From the NCBI GenBank assembly GCA_905182995.1, contig CAJJDP010000004.1:882764-946763 (forward strand): a stretch of 64,000 nt of DNA. The letters are read 5' to 3'. A model generated the notes under the pieces. It worked only from the letters and a program-made list of their open reading frames with translations. It was not told the origin of the DNA and did no database searches. The DNA is from Paramecium octaurelia. Lineage: Eukaryota > Ciliophora > Oligohymenophorea > Peniculida > Parameciidae. This document shows, one piece after another, positions 1 to 11,163 of this stretch. Each line of letters opens with the position of its first letter. Position 1 is the stretch's first letter. The position numbers and the translations under genes are program-made.

Positions 1-605
1 AAGGCGAAATAACTATCGACTGCTAAATTATCTTATTCTGTGTTGAATGAATTCATTAAATCGAAAGAAAAGCCCATTATTATAGTGCCTCAAATAGCTG
101 AATTGGGAAACCTTTGTTTGAAGAATGTGTAATAGTTTCTAGAATATGGATAATATCTGGACCCAAATGGATTGAAATTCACTAACGAATCCAGATCAGT
201 TTAAATTAAAGTCAAGTTGAGATTGACGGACATGTAAGGATTATGGTATTAATTATAGCGAATAATAATTTTTAATATTGGATACTCCCAATACAATAAC
301 TAATTGGAAAAGAGTGGTTGCAGTGTTTTTAAGGGGATCTACCTACGAGTTGAAACAATTCCCAGATTAAAATCCCAATCAGTTGTTTAAAAAGTAATTT
401 GATATACTATCTCAAACTTAGCATCAGAGGTTATCACTTAAAGTTTGAGGAGGAGAAACCGAAAGATTTGATCAAATAATGGAATGTTAAGGTTTTCGAT
501 TTACACAGAAGCAAAAGGTACCAAGATATTGATGTGGTAAATGCCTTCTGGGAAGATCTTGAAGCTTTTCTTTTGAGGCCTGCTAAGTTACCATCATAAT
601 AATGA
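1..605 (+). CDS. CDC73: CDC73/parafibromin, C-terminal part (gene runs off the left edge)
   Basis: Subunit of the Paf1 complex, which travels with RNA polymerase II and promotes histone modification during elongation. The visible piece is the Ras-like C-terminal domain: it reads NWKRVVAVFLRGSTYELKQF, then NIRGYHLKFEEE, a QWNVKVFDLHRSKRYQD stretch and VNAFWEDLEAFLLRP. These match the order WDRVVAVFV, IKAFHLKYDE, KWDVTVLELSYHKRHLD and FLRFWETLD that I recall for the animal protein. Two short introns were removed (234-258, 25 nt; 394-421, 28 nt), and both are needed to keep the conserved frame. The ORF ends at TGA 603-605. The N-terminus lies outside the window. Convergent with the next gene, 41 bp between stops. 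Confidence 0.9.
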
Positions 606-646
606 GTATTTTGGATATTTAATATTTCTGTGTATTTTGTATATTT

Positions 647-962
647 TCAATGCTTTTATTAAAACACTTCTGTTGCATTCTAATATTTTGATACAAACCT
701 ATCATTTTCGACATCATAAGTTGGTAATACTAATATTCTGTTCTTGTGCAATTCTTATTGGATTTTGTAATTGAGTGCATACTAAAAATTATTAAACCTG
801 CTTTACTTATTTCCTTCGATTTACACATTCTAAGAAGTCCAATCCTTCAATTGCACACATTTTGTTTGGCAGATTTTCCCTATTGATACAAGCTTGCATT
901 CTCTCATAGAATGTGATGCAAGGGTTGATGCCACCTGATGTATTGATTCCAATGTATGACAT
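647..962 (-). CDS. Twin CX9C mitochondrial protein, NDUFS5-like
   Basis: A 96-residue protein with two CX9C motifs (Cys15/Cys25 and Cys36/Cys46). This is the coiled-coil-helix (CHCH) fold of small proteins imported into the mitochondrial intermembrane space by the Mia40 pathway. The start GGINPCITFYERMQAC, the spacing and the ECVNRRKQ end of the second helix resemble complex I subunit NDUFS5, which is about 100 residues long. One intron (782-806, 25 nt, GTAAAG...TAG) was removed. Without it the protein stops earlier with a less protein-like tail. Other twin CX9C proteins, such as COX assembly factors, cannot be excluded, so no symbol is given. Confidence 0.75.
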
Positions 963-968
963 TACAAT

Positions 969-970
969 TA

Positions 971-1023
<53 letters not shown>
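969..1023. repeat. (ATT)n microsatellite
   Basis: About 18 uninterrupted ATT units lie just upstream of the CX9C gene start and downstream of the DHHC gene stop, so the repeat is intergenic. It is a likely slippage and length-variation site. Confidence 0.95.
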
Positions 1024-1024
<1 letters not shown>

Positions 1025-1197
1025 TGAACATTTGATAACTAACAAGATTTTTATAGTATACTGAATTTCATATAAATAATAATATTTGAGATATTATACA
1101 CACTCTATGATTTCAATTTCACTAAAAAGCAGGGTTATTAGCATTTCCACAACACATCAATATACAATTCGTACATGAACATTATATCTTAGGATCT

Positions 1198-3000
1198 TCA
1201 GCTTTTATTGATTGTTATGATCTAATATGATATGAATTATTACAATTGTTTCTAGCTTTTTGACTTCCCACTGTTGGACTGAAAGTTTTCAGCTTGCTTG
1301 TACTTCTCAAATGTAGTCCTGTTTGTAAATAATGTTATGATTTATCCATAAAGTAAATGAGACACTGCTATTATGAACAAAACACTCAAAAATATTATTA
1401 TTGATTAAACAACTATCTTGGTTATAAATAAAGTATTCGAGTGAGACTCGATCATATTATTAAACCAACTATAAACTGGATTGCTATCACTGTATCCATG
1501 CCCTATAAACAAACTATTCAGAATTAAAATATGAATCAAATTTATCCAAATTATAGAAATAAAGGAAAAGTAAATAAAGTAGTTTTTTGCTCCAATCTAT
1601 TAGAATGAACATAATCATTACACAATTGTTCACCCAAGGACAATGATGATCATATACAACGATACACCTTTTGCAAAATTCACAATGTCTAGACCTCTCA
1701 GGTTTCTTTATTAGACATTCTTAACACACTTCCCAAGGTTCATTGTCATTCAATAATTTAAACAACTGATATTAATCTGTGCTTTTCTCAATATAACCAG
1801 GATGTAAGAACATGGTCAAAAAATACAGTATTATTCCTAACAAAAAGGAAAAGACTGACAAAATTTAAAGCCATTCGTGGTTGAAATAAAAGGGGTAGAC
1901 AAACAAAATAGTTCCTATCATACAATAAAAGTAGATTATGAAAAAAGCTATGATTTAAGTCCAACTTACAGAGGGAGGTTTGATGCTATCCTAGTATTCA
2001 TTACAAATACCTTGGCTTTATATTTAGAAATTCTAATAAGCAATTATTTGACATCAAAATCTCATAAACACCATTCTATTGATTTTCTAAGGCAGCTTCA
2101 GCAGGAGTTTAGTTCTTAGAATCTCTTATACTTTTATTTGCTCCCTTTTAAAGTAATTTCTTTGCAATTCTACAGTTTCCAGTTACAGCAGCCAAGTGCA
2201 AAGGGGTCATACCTTCTCCATCCTTCAGATTTATATAATAGCTGTAGTTCGGTAGTTTGGACAACCATGACAACAAAAATTGGAGGGCAAAAAGACTATC
2301 AAAATACGTTGCCCAATGCAAAGGCGTTCCTCCTTGTGAATCTTACTCAACTATTGATTGACCTTATAAATATAACCATACCATCGCTTAAACTTAATCA
2401 CCTTAAGCTGCTACTGACAAAGCATTTTAACCTTGAGAATTTTTTATGCTTATATCTGCTCCAGCATTCTTAAGCATCTCTAATATTGATATAGAACCCA
2501 CATAGGCTGCAAAATGAACAGATGCAAATTGGTCCTAATTGACTCTATTCACCCATTCTTCAAATTGATTTTATGTAGAATTTTGCTTCACAGTTTCCAA
2601 CAATTTCTCCACTACAGCGGGTAAATTCTTAAAGCATGCAATGTGAAGTAGAGTTTACTTTTTCTGATCCAATATCTCGTCCAATCTTAATTTCTACTTT
2701 CTAATTTTCAAATCATCCAAAATTACTAAGAATTCTTCAACTTCTCCCTCCTGTGTTGCCTTCAGAAGCATATTCAATGCCTTACCGTAATTAACGAAGG
2801 GCAGCACTTTTCTCAACTCCTCTATCGATTACTACTGATACTTCAATAAATATTACAAATTCTGAAAGGGATTTATCAAGTTGTTCGTTTATTTAAGAAC
2901 GTAACAAACCCTAATTTATTTAATAGATTGAAGAACTTCTATTTAGAATTTAACTACTCTTTTATTCGTTTTCTTTATTATTTATCAAAGGACTGCTCAT
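1198..3000 (-). CDS. Ankyrin-repeat DHHC palmitoyltransferase (Akr1/HIP14 type)
   Basis: Predicted S-acyltransferase that attaches palmitate to cysteines of membrane-associated proteins, probably at Golgi or endosomal membranes. About 569 residues. The N-terminal half carries ankyrin repeats (for example [14 protein letters not shown] and [16 protein letters not shown]). Two membrane segments follow, then the zinc-binding cysteine-rich domain with the catalytic DHHC in [13 protein letters not shown]. After that come two more membrane segments and the family TTxE motif as NRTTFE. The start ATG (complement of 2998-3000) gives [13 protein letters not shown]. Four introns of 25, 25, 18 and 25 nt make the frame work. 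The two near residue 330 (around 1935-2015) are the least certain. Confidence 0.88.
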
Positions 3001-3634
3001 GTTATTTTATTTGTCCAACTCTATATCTGTATTCATAAAATTAAAATTAATTAACTATTAAACTGAAATTTATAATGATTCCTCAATTGCAATACATAAT
3101 CAATAGTATTAACTTTCAAAAACCAACCAACCTTTAGAAATTAACCCACAATTTTCTGTATATAAATATATGTCATTTTCTCAAATTTGAACAAAATTCT
3201 AATCAAAAATAATTTTGCAGTTATTTTAGAATTATTCATCCCATATAAAATTGTTATATTCGATACAAAAATTAACTTAATCCGAATTCCAATTCGAAGT
3301 GATTCTAATTTGATTAATTTCCAAAATGAAATAGTTTTTATAATGATAAAAATTATTTAATAATGAGAAAACGGTACTGTAAAAAACAAATAAGTGATAT
3401 CGATTAGTTAGTAGCAATTTACACATTTTAGTTTTATAATACTATGAGATACATATATTTGAGAGTATAAAGAGTGGGAATGCAAAGATCACCAAGCGGG
3501 AAATAAAGGAGCTTAGTTTATAATGAATCTAGGTGATGTAATTTTGAAGCTATCAGTAGAGAGAATAATCTTAGAATAAGTCTAATATTGAATATATATA
3601 TTATTATAAATAATTAAAATAATTGACAGAAGAA
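3001..3634. other. Intergenic region, no gene seen
   Basis: 634 bp of AT-rich DNA between divergent genes (DHHC on minus, small membrane protein on plus). I found no ORF in the ciliate code with coding character and no RNA gene. It presumably contains both promoters. Confidence 0.6.
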
Positions 3635-3955
3635 ATGATAAGCGATACTGTATTGCTTGTGTCAATAATAGGTGCAGCATCTATTTTAGTAGTGGTTGGG
3701 ATATTTTGTATATGGAGAAAACTGAGGATTAGAACCATTAATAATTTGAATAATAAGCCTATGCCTAAGGCGTATGTTGAAATTCCAGACAAAACTGATC
3801 GACAAGCTAGGCCTCCGACAAATCCATAGTAATGTTCTCCAAAAGGGGATGAGGATAGTATAGCAATTAAAAGGAAAGTAAAGAATTTTTCCTCTGCAGT
3901 GGTAAACAAAAAGAAGAATCTCACAATAAAAATACCAACTAAGGAGGAAAGTTGA
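3635..3955 (+). CDS. Small single-pass membrane protein, unknown
   Basis: Intronless ORF of 106 residues. Residues about 5-27 form one hydrophobic helix (TVLLVSIIGAASILVVVGIF), followed directly by the basic stretch CIWRKLRIR. This pattern predicts a short outside N-terminus and a cytosolic basic, Lys-rich tail. There is no cleavable signal peptide and no motif I recognise. The next gene starts 87 bp downstream on the same strand. Coding status rests on one clean ORF with normal codon use and on the spacing. Confidence 0.6.
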
Positions 3956-4042
3956 ATGAGCTCTATTTTATATCTATAATCTTTTTTGGTTTTAGTAATT
4001 TGTTATATTTAATAAACATCAAATAATAAAAGTAAACCTGAA

Positions 4043-4630
4043 ATGATCTTGCTACTGTTGGTTGGACTTGTTGAGGGGGTGTAATTTGGTTATGAAGTGG
4101 AGAGAGGAGAATCAATATGCTTCGAGGATTACTTTTCCTAGGATGATGTATTTGATTTGAGAGTAAGAGCAAATTCTTCAAATTATTCTGTGAAACTCGA
4201 AGAATCAGAGTAGAAGAAATACGTTCCATTATACGAAAAAAGTGGTGCTTGGGAACACAATTATCAACATTAATCAAATCACAGAACCTCTCACATGAAA
4301 TATTGCTTTATAAATTTGGAAAATGACGGCATCATATTTAATATCACATACAAGACGGGATCTGAATTAGCAGACATGTAAAAAGTTGCCAAAATCTCGG
4401 ATTTAAATTAAATGGGTGGTCACATGAAGAAATTAAATAGTTTGCTTGATGATATTAAAAGAGAGAGATCATTCCTTATAGCAAAATACGATTTTATGTC
4501 TAGAATACAAGGATCAATTTCAAAGAAATAAATAGTCTTTGGACTAATGTGTTTAGGAATATCATTGATAATTACAGCTATAACCGTGAATTTAATAAAA
4601 AGAATCCTATAACAAAAAAAGTCATAATGA
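4043..4630 (+). CDS. p24/TMED family cargo receptor (emp24/gp25L/GOLD)
   Basis: Type I membrane protein of COPI/COPII vesicles that helps select cargo between ER and Golgi. 195 residues, no intron. It begins with a signal peptide (MILLLLVGLVEGVQF), then a GOLD domain with its two conserved cysteines (SICFED and MKYCFINLE), a membrane-proximal coiled coil (about residues 115-155) and one C-terminal transmembrane helix (VFGLMCLGISLIITAITVNL). The short cytosolic tail KRILQQKKSQ is basic but lacks a strict KKxx at the very end, so retrieval may work through the internal KK. The size fits the family. Convergent with the next gene, 59 bp apart. Confidence 0.9.
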
Positions 4631-4689
4631 ATGTAGATTAGTATAGTTTATTGATGAAATATATATTAATTATGTAAAATTATCAAGAA

Positions 4690-5700
4690 TCATTCTATTT
4701 CAAACCGCTGTTGATCCTACTCTACTTATGGTTCATCCCCTTAATCTTGTTCATCCTGCTAATTCAATTGCTCTTCATTATCATTTATTTGGATTTCGAT
4801 TTCAGTTTTACACAGAGGACATTGCTTATTGTTCTGCAACCAATTCTTTATACAACTAGAGTGATATATGTGTTTGCAAGGCAATTCTCTTACCTTCTCC
4901 TCTTCCTTGAATTCGAACAAGCATACTGAACATCTAAGATTGGTTATGTAATTCTTACTTGTCTTCTGGCATACTCTCATGATCCAGGGTCCGCTTTGGC
5001 AATTGCTTAATCTATTACTTGGTTAATCCCTTGGGCACATTACTAATTTAATCAGTTTTTCTACCCAATCTATTCTTCCAATTCCAAGAGTTGCTCATAA
5101 GTCATTGCATCTGGATCGATTTCTTAATCCTAGTATTCGTGGAAGTTCTCTAACTATTACTAATCTCCTTGGTATAAATATTGCATTAACTAATAGAGTT
5201 GCTGTCTTGTAAGAGGTATGTGATTCTATTACTATTATTATTATTGATCATCCTTGGGTGAGATTAACGCATACCTCTTAATTCATATCTTAGTTGGAAT
5301 TGTTCTGATACTTCTCTTGCATCTCATCCAATTCTTATTAGAGTTGGTCGATCTATTCCTTCAATTGCTTCTTTTTTGATTTCTACTTTTTTATTTTCTC
5401 TTCCAACTAATGAATTTGCGATTCATAAGCTTGATTGGTTTCCTGTAGCTTATTAATTTATTCCAAATAAGATTCATTAATCTTATTGCAATCATTTAAA
5501 TACTTTATATTATTATTGAAGTCTATTGCTTAGAATTTTATTCTTCTTTATTAGTTGCATATTCAATTAATTCAATTGATGCTCATTACTTAATTTCAAT
5601 TAGAAGATGTTATCCTACGAATTATTACAAAACTAATTACTTGTTATTTTATATCAAACTAGTTTTGCTTTTATATTCTTCTCTCGAATTGGTTGTGCAT
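4690..5700 (-). CDS. RING-H2 E3 ubiquitin ligase with N-terminal coiled coil
   Basis: About 297 residues after removal of five introns (26, 22, 22, 22 and 25 nt; total length divides by three). The N-terminal two thirds is Gln/Asn-rich coiled coil. Near residue 180 comes MTYEQLLELEEQIGNVPKG, a segment often found before RING domains in plant BIG BROTHER-type ligases. The C-terminal RING-H2 is complete: CSVC, then LPCKHIYHSSC and QCPLC, giving the C3H2C3 ligand order. An acidic tail follows. Predicted to bind an E2 and ubiquitinate unknown substrates. The next gene upstream stops only 24 bp before this ATG. Confidence 0.88.
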
Positions 5701-5724
5701 GCCTCTATTTACAATAATTATCAA

Positions 5725-5943
5725 TCATTACAGTTCTTATTCTTCTTGTTGTTTTATTTTTAAGTGCTGGGGTTGATCACTCAACAAGCTTTAATTACGA
5801 ATGTTTGCTATGCCATTTACACGCATTGTACCTGCAATCTACACTTAGTTTCCTTTCAACAGAGGAGAACCTTTCGTTATTTACGGTCTTCTAACTTAAA
5901 ACTATTTCACTTATTGCAAATTCAGGATACTAGGATTTTACAT
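5725..5943 (-). CDS. Small hypothetical protein (72 residues)
   Basis: Intronless ORF starting MQNPSILNLQQVKQFQ and ending QEEQELQ. It is basic and Gln-rich with no membrane helix and no motif I recognise. It sits tail to head with the RING-H2 gene (24 bp). About 135 bp separate its start from the stop of the telomere-protein gene. Because TGA is the only stop, short ORFs arise easily by chance, so this call is tentative. Confidence 0.4.
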
Positions 5944-6078
5944 TAAATTAATTAATAAAAAATAAATGAGATTATAGCCTCATTCAATAACGCCATTTTG
6001 TTGATTCCCATACTGGAACAAACATGTTTTCCTCATACTTTTATAGACACAATCAAGACAATAATTAATAAATGAATA

Positions 6079-7474
6079 TCAATAAATAATTCTTGTATCA
6101 ATTACTCTATAAATTGTAGACTCAGGCGATTCAATTACTTCCAAAACAAAGTCGTGTGTCTAATCTTGCTCCAGGATCAACTTTTCTAGTAACTAAATCA
6201 TTTCTAACATATTAATTACTTTTTGATATTCTGTTTGCATATACTCGACATTGTCCCAAACTAATGGGAACGGAAAGAAAGAAGGATTATCAAAAATCAA
6301 TAATTGTATTACGTAGGTTGTTCCCTCTAGTGAAGCATCTCTTATGTTAATTTATATTTGTAACGTTTTCTGTAATCCTGCTATTTACAAATTGTTCGCT
6401 ATCACTTCTTTGTAAGAAAAAGATTTGAATTTATTGTAAAATATGAAAGCCTCCTCCACTGAAGTAGGATAGATGCTTTGAACTTGCCCTTAAACCACAA
6501 TGATACTCTCTTTAACTTACTTTTATATCAGATTAATCAAAGGAACATATTGTTAGTTTTCATATTTTTTCTTGATTTATGTAACTATACAAAATTAATT
6601 ATTAATGTTTTACGTGTTCCTATTGTTATTGTTTAATAGCTTTCTTGTTGAAAATCTATTTTTGGAAATACTTGATTGATTTCTTCAAAATGCTAAACAT
6701 CATAACAGAAATTAGGTAACAACATGATACTGGTTTTATCAGTGATTAAGATCTCGTTTTCATTGGAACTATAATGAAAATCGAAGTAAGAATTACATTT
6801 AGATGTTTCTTAATTTTATGATAGCTCCTTCTTGGATTTCTAAATCAACCAATCCCATACATAATAGGGTGTATTAATTGTTTTTAGAATCCCTTAATTA
6901 AACTACATTTTCATCCTTCAATTCCTATATTGAAAATAATCCATCAAAGATTGCGTTTGTTACTCCGTACCAGTAGAGGTTAAGTACTAAATAGATAGAT
7001 TGGCTTACAGCTGTTTTGGGACAAATATGATTAACTATGATTTGAGATTTTTTATATGTATTCCAATTCTTCATTGGAGGGTTCTGAACTATCATTTGGA
7101 TTGAATTTCAATTGCTATGTATTTGCATCAAACAATAGGAAATATGAAGTCTTGAAACTATTTCTTCTCCCTTGAGGTTCCCCATTAAATAATTAGTAAT
7201 GGTATCTTTTTAAGAAGACAATATCTCCAATGGTATCGAGAGGAGCAGCCTCAGAAAGAGATTTGAAGAAATAGAATAGAGTCAGGTATCCATTATAGGA
7301 ATCATCCATAATTTTGATCATTTACATGTAATCTCCTTATCCTTGAAGTCTCTTGGGCTTGGATGCATCTATGATGAAGGCAAACAGCTTTTTCTTTCGT
7401 AATTGCTTTTCAGCATCATCGGTTTAGAGTGCATCAAGGATGTTTTTTATGGTAACAATTTCTTTTAAACTCAT
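6079..7474 (-). CDS. Telomere end-binding protein, TEBP-alpha/POT1 family
   Basis: Predicted single-strand telomeric DNA-binding protein that caps chromosome ends. 438 residues after three introns (22, 28 and 29 nt). Residues about 30-135 form an OB fold resembling the first OB of the Oxytricha and POT1 proteins: FAFIIDASKP, then DYMQMIKIMDD, LTLFYFF, TIGDIVFLKRYHYQLFNGEP and FKTSYFLLFD. A second OB-like part follows (YTLLCMGLVDLEIQEGAIIK), then a C-terminal domain ending STIYRVIDTRIIY, where POT1/TEBP proteins have a third OB. The total is a little shorter than Oxytricha TEBP-alpha (about 495 residues). Ciliate macronuclei carry very many telomeres, which suits abundant use of such a protein. 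Assignment is by remembered family pattern, not by alignment. Confidence 0.78.
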
Positions 7475-7521
7475 TTAATTTTAAATTATATAATAAAGCG
7501 CATTTTAATAGAGTATTAATT

Positions 7522-8934
7522 TCAGGCATCACATAATGCAATGTCATTAATTGCAAATTTCCCAGAATTCTCTTTCGAAACTCGAAGCAATTTTTGAATT
7601 TTCTTTGTTAAAATTGATAAGATACTTTTCTACATAAGTAGCAATTTGGTGATTTCTTTAAACATTTTTAAAGACAATCATCACAAATGCCACCATGCTA
7701 ACAAGGAAGCATAACAATTTAAGGTTAGTTTTCAAAGCAAACCTAGCACTTCTCTTCACTTTTTACAAGTCCTGATTCTCTTTCTACTGGTGAATTGATT
7801 TGTTCAGTCTTAGCCATGAATTCGAAAGCCTTGAGTCTGGCCTTTTGATTAATCACACTAAAGTTGCTATTGGATATATGCTATTGCTAAAGTTATTGTT
7901 ATTTATTTTATTTGTTTGACTCTTACACAAAATCAAAGTAAGTTGAGGATATTTGAATTAGTTTTTAAGGTAAGGAAATCTTGAGAAATTGGTAGGGTAA
8001 ATTTTCTTCTTATACGACTGGTTCCTATTGATTGTCATTGTCAAATCCGATGTCTTTGATGAATTGTCTACATATTTAATGGTAGTTCTTACACAAGTTA
8101 GAGCTTGCAGATGGCTGTGATCACAAGAAGCGAAAAGTTATAAGAGATGATCAAGATGCACAATAAGGTTGCTTAATTGACAGTTGGAAAGGAATTGACT
8201 TCCTAGTTCTAACAGACGATATAACAGAACCACATTGGAATTCCACTAAATCCACATAGATAAAATGTTAGCCATATGCCCCCTATCAACTAAATTTTGG
8301 TTGTCTTCTTTTTGTAGTAATCTATCAGGGTTTCTCCGATTGAGAGTAGAAAAACAAAATGCACGATAAAAAATATAACTAATAAACCCCAGGCAATGCT
8401 GAATGTTGTATACCAACTCCAATAAATGGTGCACTTCCATCTCATGGTTATTAGCATCAATTAGAGTACCAACAGTATCTTCACACCTTAAACAAGCTAT
8501 GAATTAATGGATGCATATACAAAGGAGTATTATGTGATGGTCTCATTGATTGCGATTTTTCTAATGTTAACAACTACAGATCTGATGAAATAATATGCCA
8601 TGATAACATAACTAAAATATTGGATATCTAGTTCCGAATATGTGAAGTTGACGAGAATTATTGTTTTGAAAATTGCTGCGAGGAATGTGTCAATCAACAG
8701 ATTGCCTACTGTAATTTTATACCTATTTTATTAAGAGTATGCTAACTTGATTTTCAGAATCGATAGAGTCAAAATAACTATTATATCGATTATCCAATAG
8801 AACACTATCATAATTATAAGCTCATAATCCAACATCAAATAAGTTGTGTAAATCAATATATATGCATTAGTAATTATTAACAGTATTAAAAGTTGCGATA
8901 ATCTAGTGGCTGGATTAACTGTGATTGATGCCAT
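7522..8934 (-). CDS. Multi-spanning membrane RING-finger protein
   Basis: Starts MASITVNPATRLSQ and then carries about six hydrophobic helices in the first two thirds (for example LLILLIITNAYILIYTTYL and IIMIVFYWIIDIIVILTL). The C-terminus has a C3HC4 RING: KCQVCFENQP, then LPCQHGGICDDC and NCYLCRK. This arrangement suggests a membrane-anchored E3 ubiquitin ligase with a cytosolic RING. The last intron (GTATCT...AAAG, 23 nt) ends in AAG and gives a tail ending DIALCDA. Intron placement in 7880-8100 was not fully resolved. The TEBP-like gene starts 47 bp downstream on the same strand. Confidence 0.75.
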
Positions 8935-9138
8935 TTCATTCTAATTTTATATATTAGGTCTAAATAGTTTATTAAATATAATATTATAAACCTTGTTTAA
9001 TTGCTGAAAACAAAATTATTCATTAATTATTTTAATCATCTAAAAACACTATATATATATAGATCATAATATGTATATAAAATATCATTCAGTTAAAAAT
9101 AATATATTAAATAATTTATATTAGTTAACTATCATTAA

Positions 9139-10495
9139 ATGATAGAGATATCAATTTCGTAAATCAGTTTAAAATAAGCATTGGGCAATTGCTAAATCAA
9201 CATTGGAGTCAAATGCGGTACATTTCTTAAATATAATCAGGTGAAAGGAAAGAAATATTGTATTAATAGTTTTCATCAACTCAAAAAATAATCAAATATT
9301 CCTAGCCTCATCAATATGTATTTGACACCCAAAACACTAAATTTGTAAGCCTTATAGTCACTATAATACTTAGCTCCAATTTTACATTGAAACCCCTGAT
9401 GAACAAGGGTATATCAAACTTCTAGGAAGTTCAAAACTCCTCATTAATGATGTCCAAGGAAGAGAAGTATCTCATAAAATTGAACTTGAACACGGTAACA
9501 TTATGAATCTCGTATTGCGATGTACTACAGAAGTACGAAACTCTGCGAAATAAATCCCTGTGATCAACAATAGGATGGATAATTACCATATGATGTCAGT
9601 AAATAAGTCAGAACCAATCATAAACAAAAAACGTTATGGAAGTCCTTAGCCCAACAAAAATTAACCATCTCGTTCCCCTTAACATAAGAAATTACCACCT
9701 TAACCGCAACCTCAACCTGTTGTGATGTAATAATAGCAACAATTTCTGCAATAACAACCACAATAACAATTATTATAACCTACTAGCAGTAATTTAAGTA
9801 AAAGTAGTGCATCAAGCATAAAACAATAAAAGATATTGGAAGATTACAAATAAATTATGCAAAATAGTATACTCGATGAAAGCGAAGAATTTCAAAGTAG
9901 TCCAGATCACAGAATAGATCCACCCCAACCTATTATGGAATTTCAAAATAAAAATAGTGTCACGCCAAGATAGAGTTCTAGACAAATTGATGAAATACAA
10001 TTAGCATAATACAAATAAATGGTCAAAGAATTATCATTACTACTTGATGTCCAATAAGACTGTGATTCCATTGTTTATGCTGTATAATAGTTGCTACAGA
10101 AATACAGAGCCTAAAATGAGTAAATTATGAAAATTTAATGCGATAATCAAATATTGTTCAGTCAATATAGCAGTCTATAACAACAAAAAAGTCTTATAGA
10201 AACAAAGTCAGACGAATTCAGAAATCAGATCAAAGCAAAATTAAAAACTTACAAAACCTTATTTGATGAAAATGTTTAACTTAAAAATCAACTTAAAGAT
10301 GATCTCTAAAAAATAGTTGATCTTAACATTCAGATTAGAGAATTAAAGGGAGATCAATAAGAAAAACAATTAATTGATTCAGAAATTCAAACTCTAAAGT
10401 AACAAATAGATAAAGTGGCTTCGAATGTTGATCAAAAACAATATGACTATGCAATACTAACTGAAGAAATTAACCTAATTCAATTTAATGTATGA
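9139..10495 (+). CDS. Coiled-coil protein with C2-like N-terminus, unknown
   Basis: 434 residues after two introns (9218-9240 and 9345-9373). Residues 1-140 look beta-rich and C2-like (QYVFDTQNTKFLQFYIETP, then GYIKLLGSSKLLINDVQG). A Pro/Gln-rich linker (about 160-210) follows, then about 200 residues of Gln/Glu/Lys coiled coil. This is a common plan for basal-body or cytoskeletal scaffold proteins, but I do not recognise the family. The TGA at 10493-10495 follows coding sequence, yet 10555-10640 also looks coding in one frame, so a further exon behind an unusually long intron is possible. Confidence 0.65.
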
Positions 10496-10672
10496 TTTAT
10501 AATATTCATCATATATCTTATTATATTAACTCGAACTTTATTCAGACTTAGAAATTAATGTTAAAATCAATTATTTACTGTAGCAGTAGATATAGTTTAA
10601 TCTTTGGATAGAATATTACTTAATAATATCTATTATTTGAGATTTAATTTAAACATAAAGATAAACACATAA

Positions 10673-11131
10673 TCAATTGAATATGGATCTTACTTTCCTT
10701 GGATTCTAAAATATTTTCTTCCTGAAATCGTACTTTTCTTTGATAAAGTCAGTGTGAGTGATTGACTGTATTTTTACATCAGGTAATTGTCCAATCGTAG
10801 GTCTTAATTTATTTTCTTCTATAACTGACTTTAGATATTCATTCATTTTAGATTGTTTATGCAATTTAGTAGTAGATTTGTAGTTGTACATCCATTCTAT
10901 GTTTGCAGGTTATGCCAAACGTCTTTTATTTTCTAGTATTAATGACATTTTTAAGTCTGAACTAGTTTTTATTCTAAATTCCTAAGGTTTATCAATTATT
11001 AAATCATCCAGTCTTAACTTAGGATAATTGGAGTTGATAGCCTATTATTTGTTTATTTATTCTTCCGATTGTTCAGATTACAACATGCTCCTCTTGCAAG
11101 GCATCGACAGAGTGTGAAACTTTGTTCGCAT
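10673..11131 (-). CDS. Hypothetical protein, 152 residues
   Basis: Single-exon ORF starting MRTKFHTLSMPCKRSM and ending RKVRSIFN. It is basic and mostly hydrophilic, with Lys/Gln/Asn-rich stretches (KMNEYLKSVIEENKLRP) and no membrane helix or motif I know. Codon use is normal for the window (AGA, GAA, AAA). Its start lies 32 bp from the stop of the broken gene at 11164-11857. Confidence 0.6.
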
Positions 11132-11163
11132 TATTATTTTTAGGTCAATTAATTATATAATAC

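Noticed and set aside
969-1023. ATT run as a telomere or centromere-type repeat
   Set aside because: It is a simple trinucleotide repeat. Paramecium telomeres are G-rich (GGGGTT/GGGTTT) and none occur in the window.
1877-2473. Two plus-strand ORFs of 80 and 111 codons
   Set aside because: They lie opposite the ankyrin repeats and membrane part of the DHHC gene and use unlikely codons.
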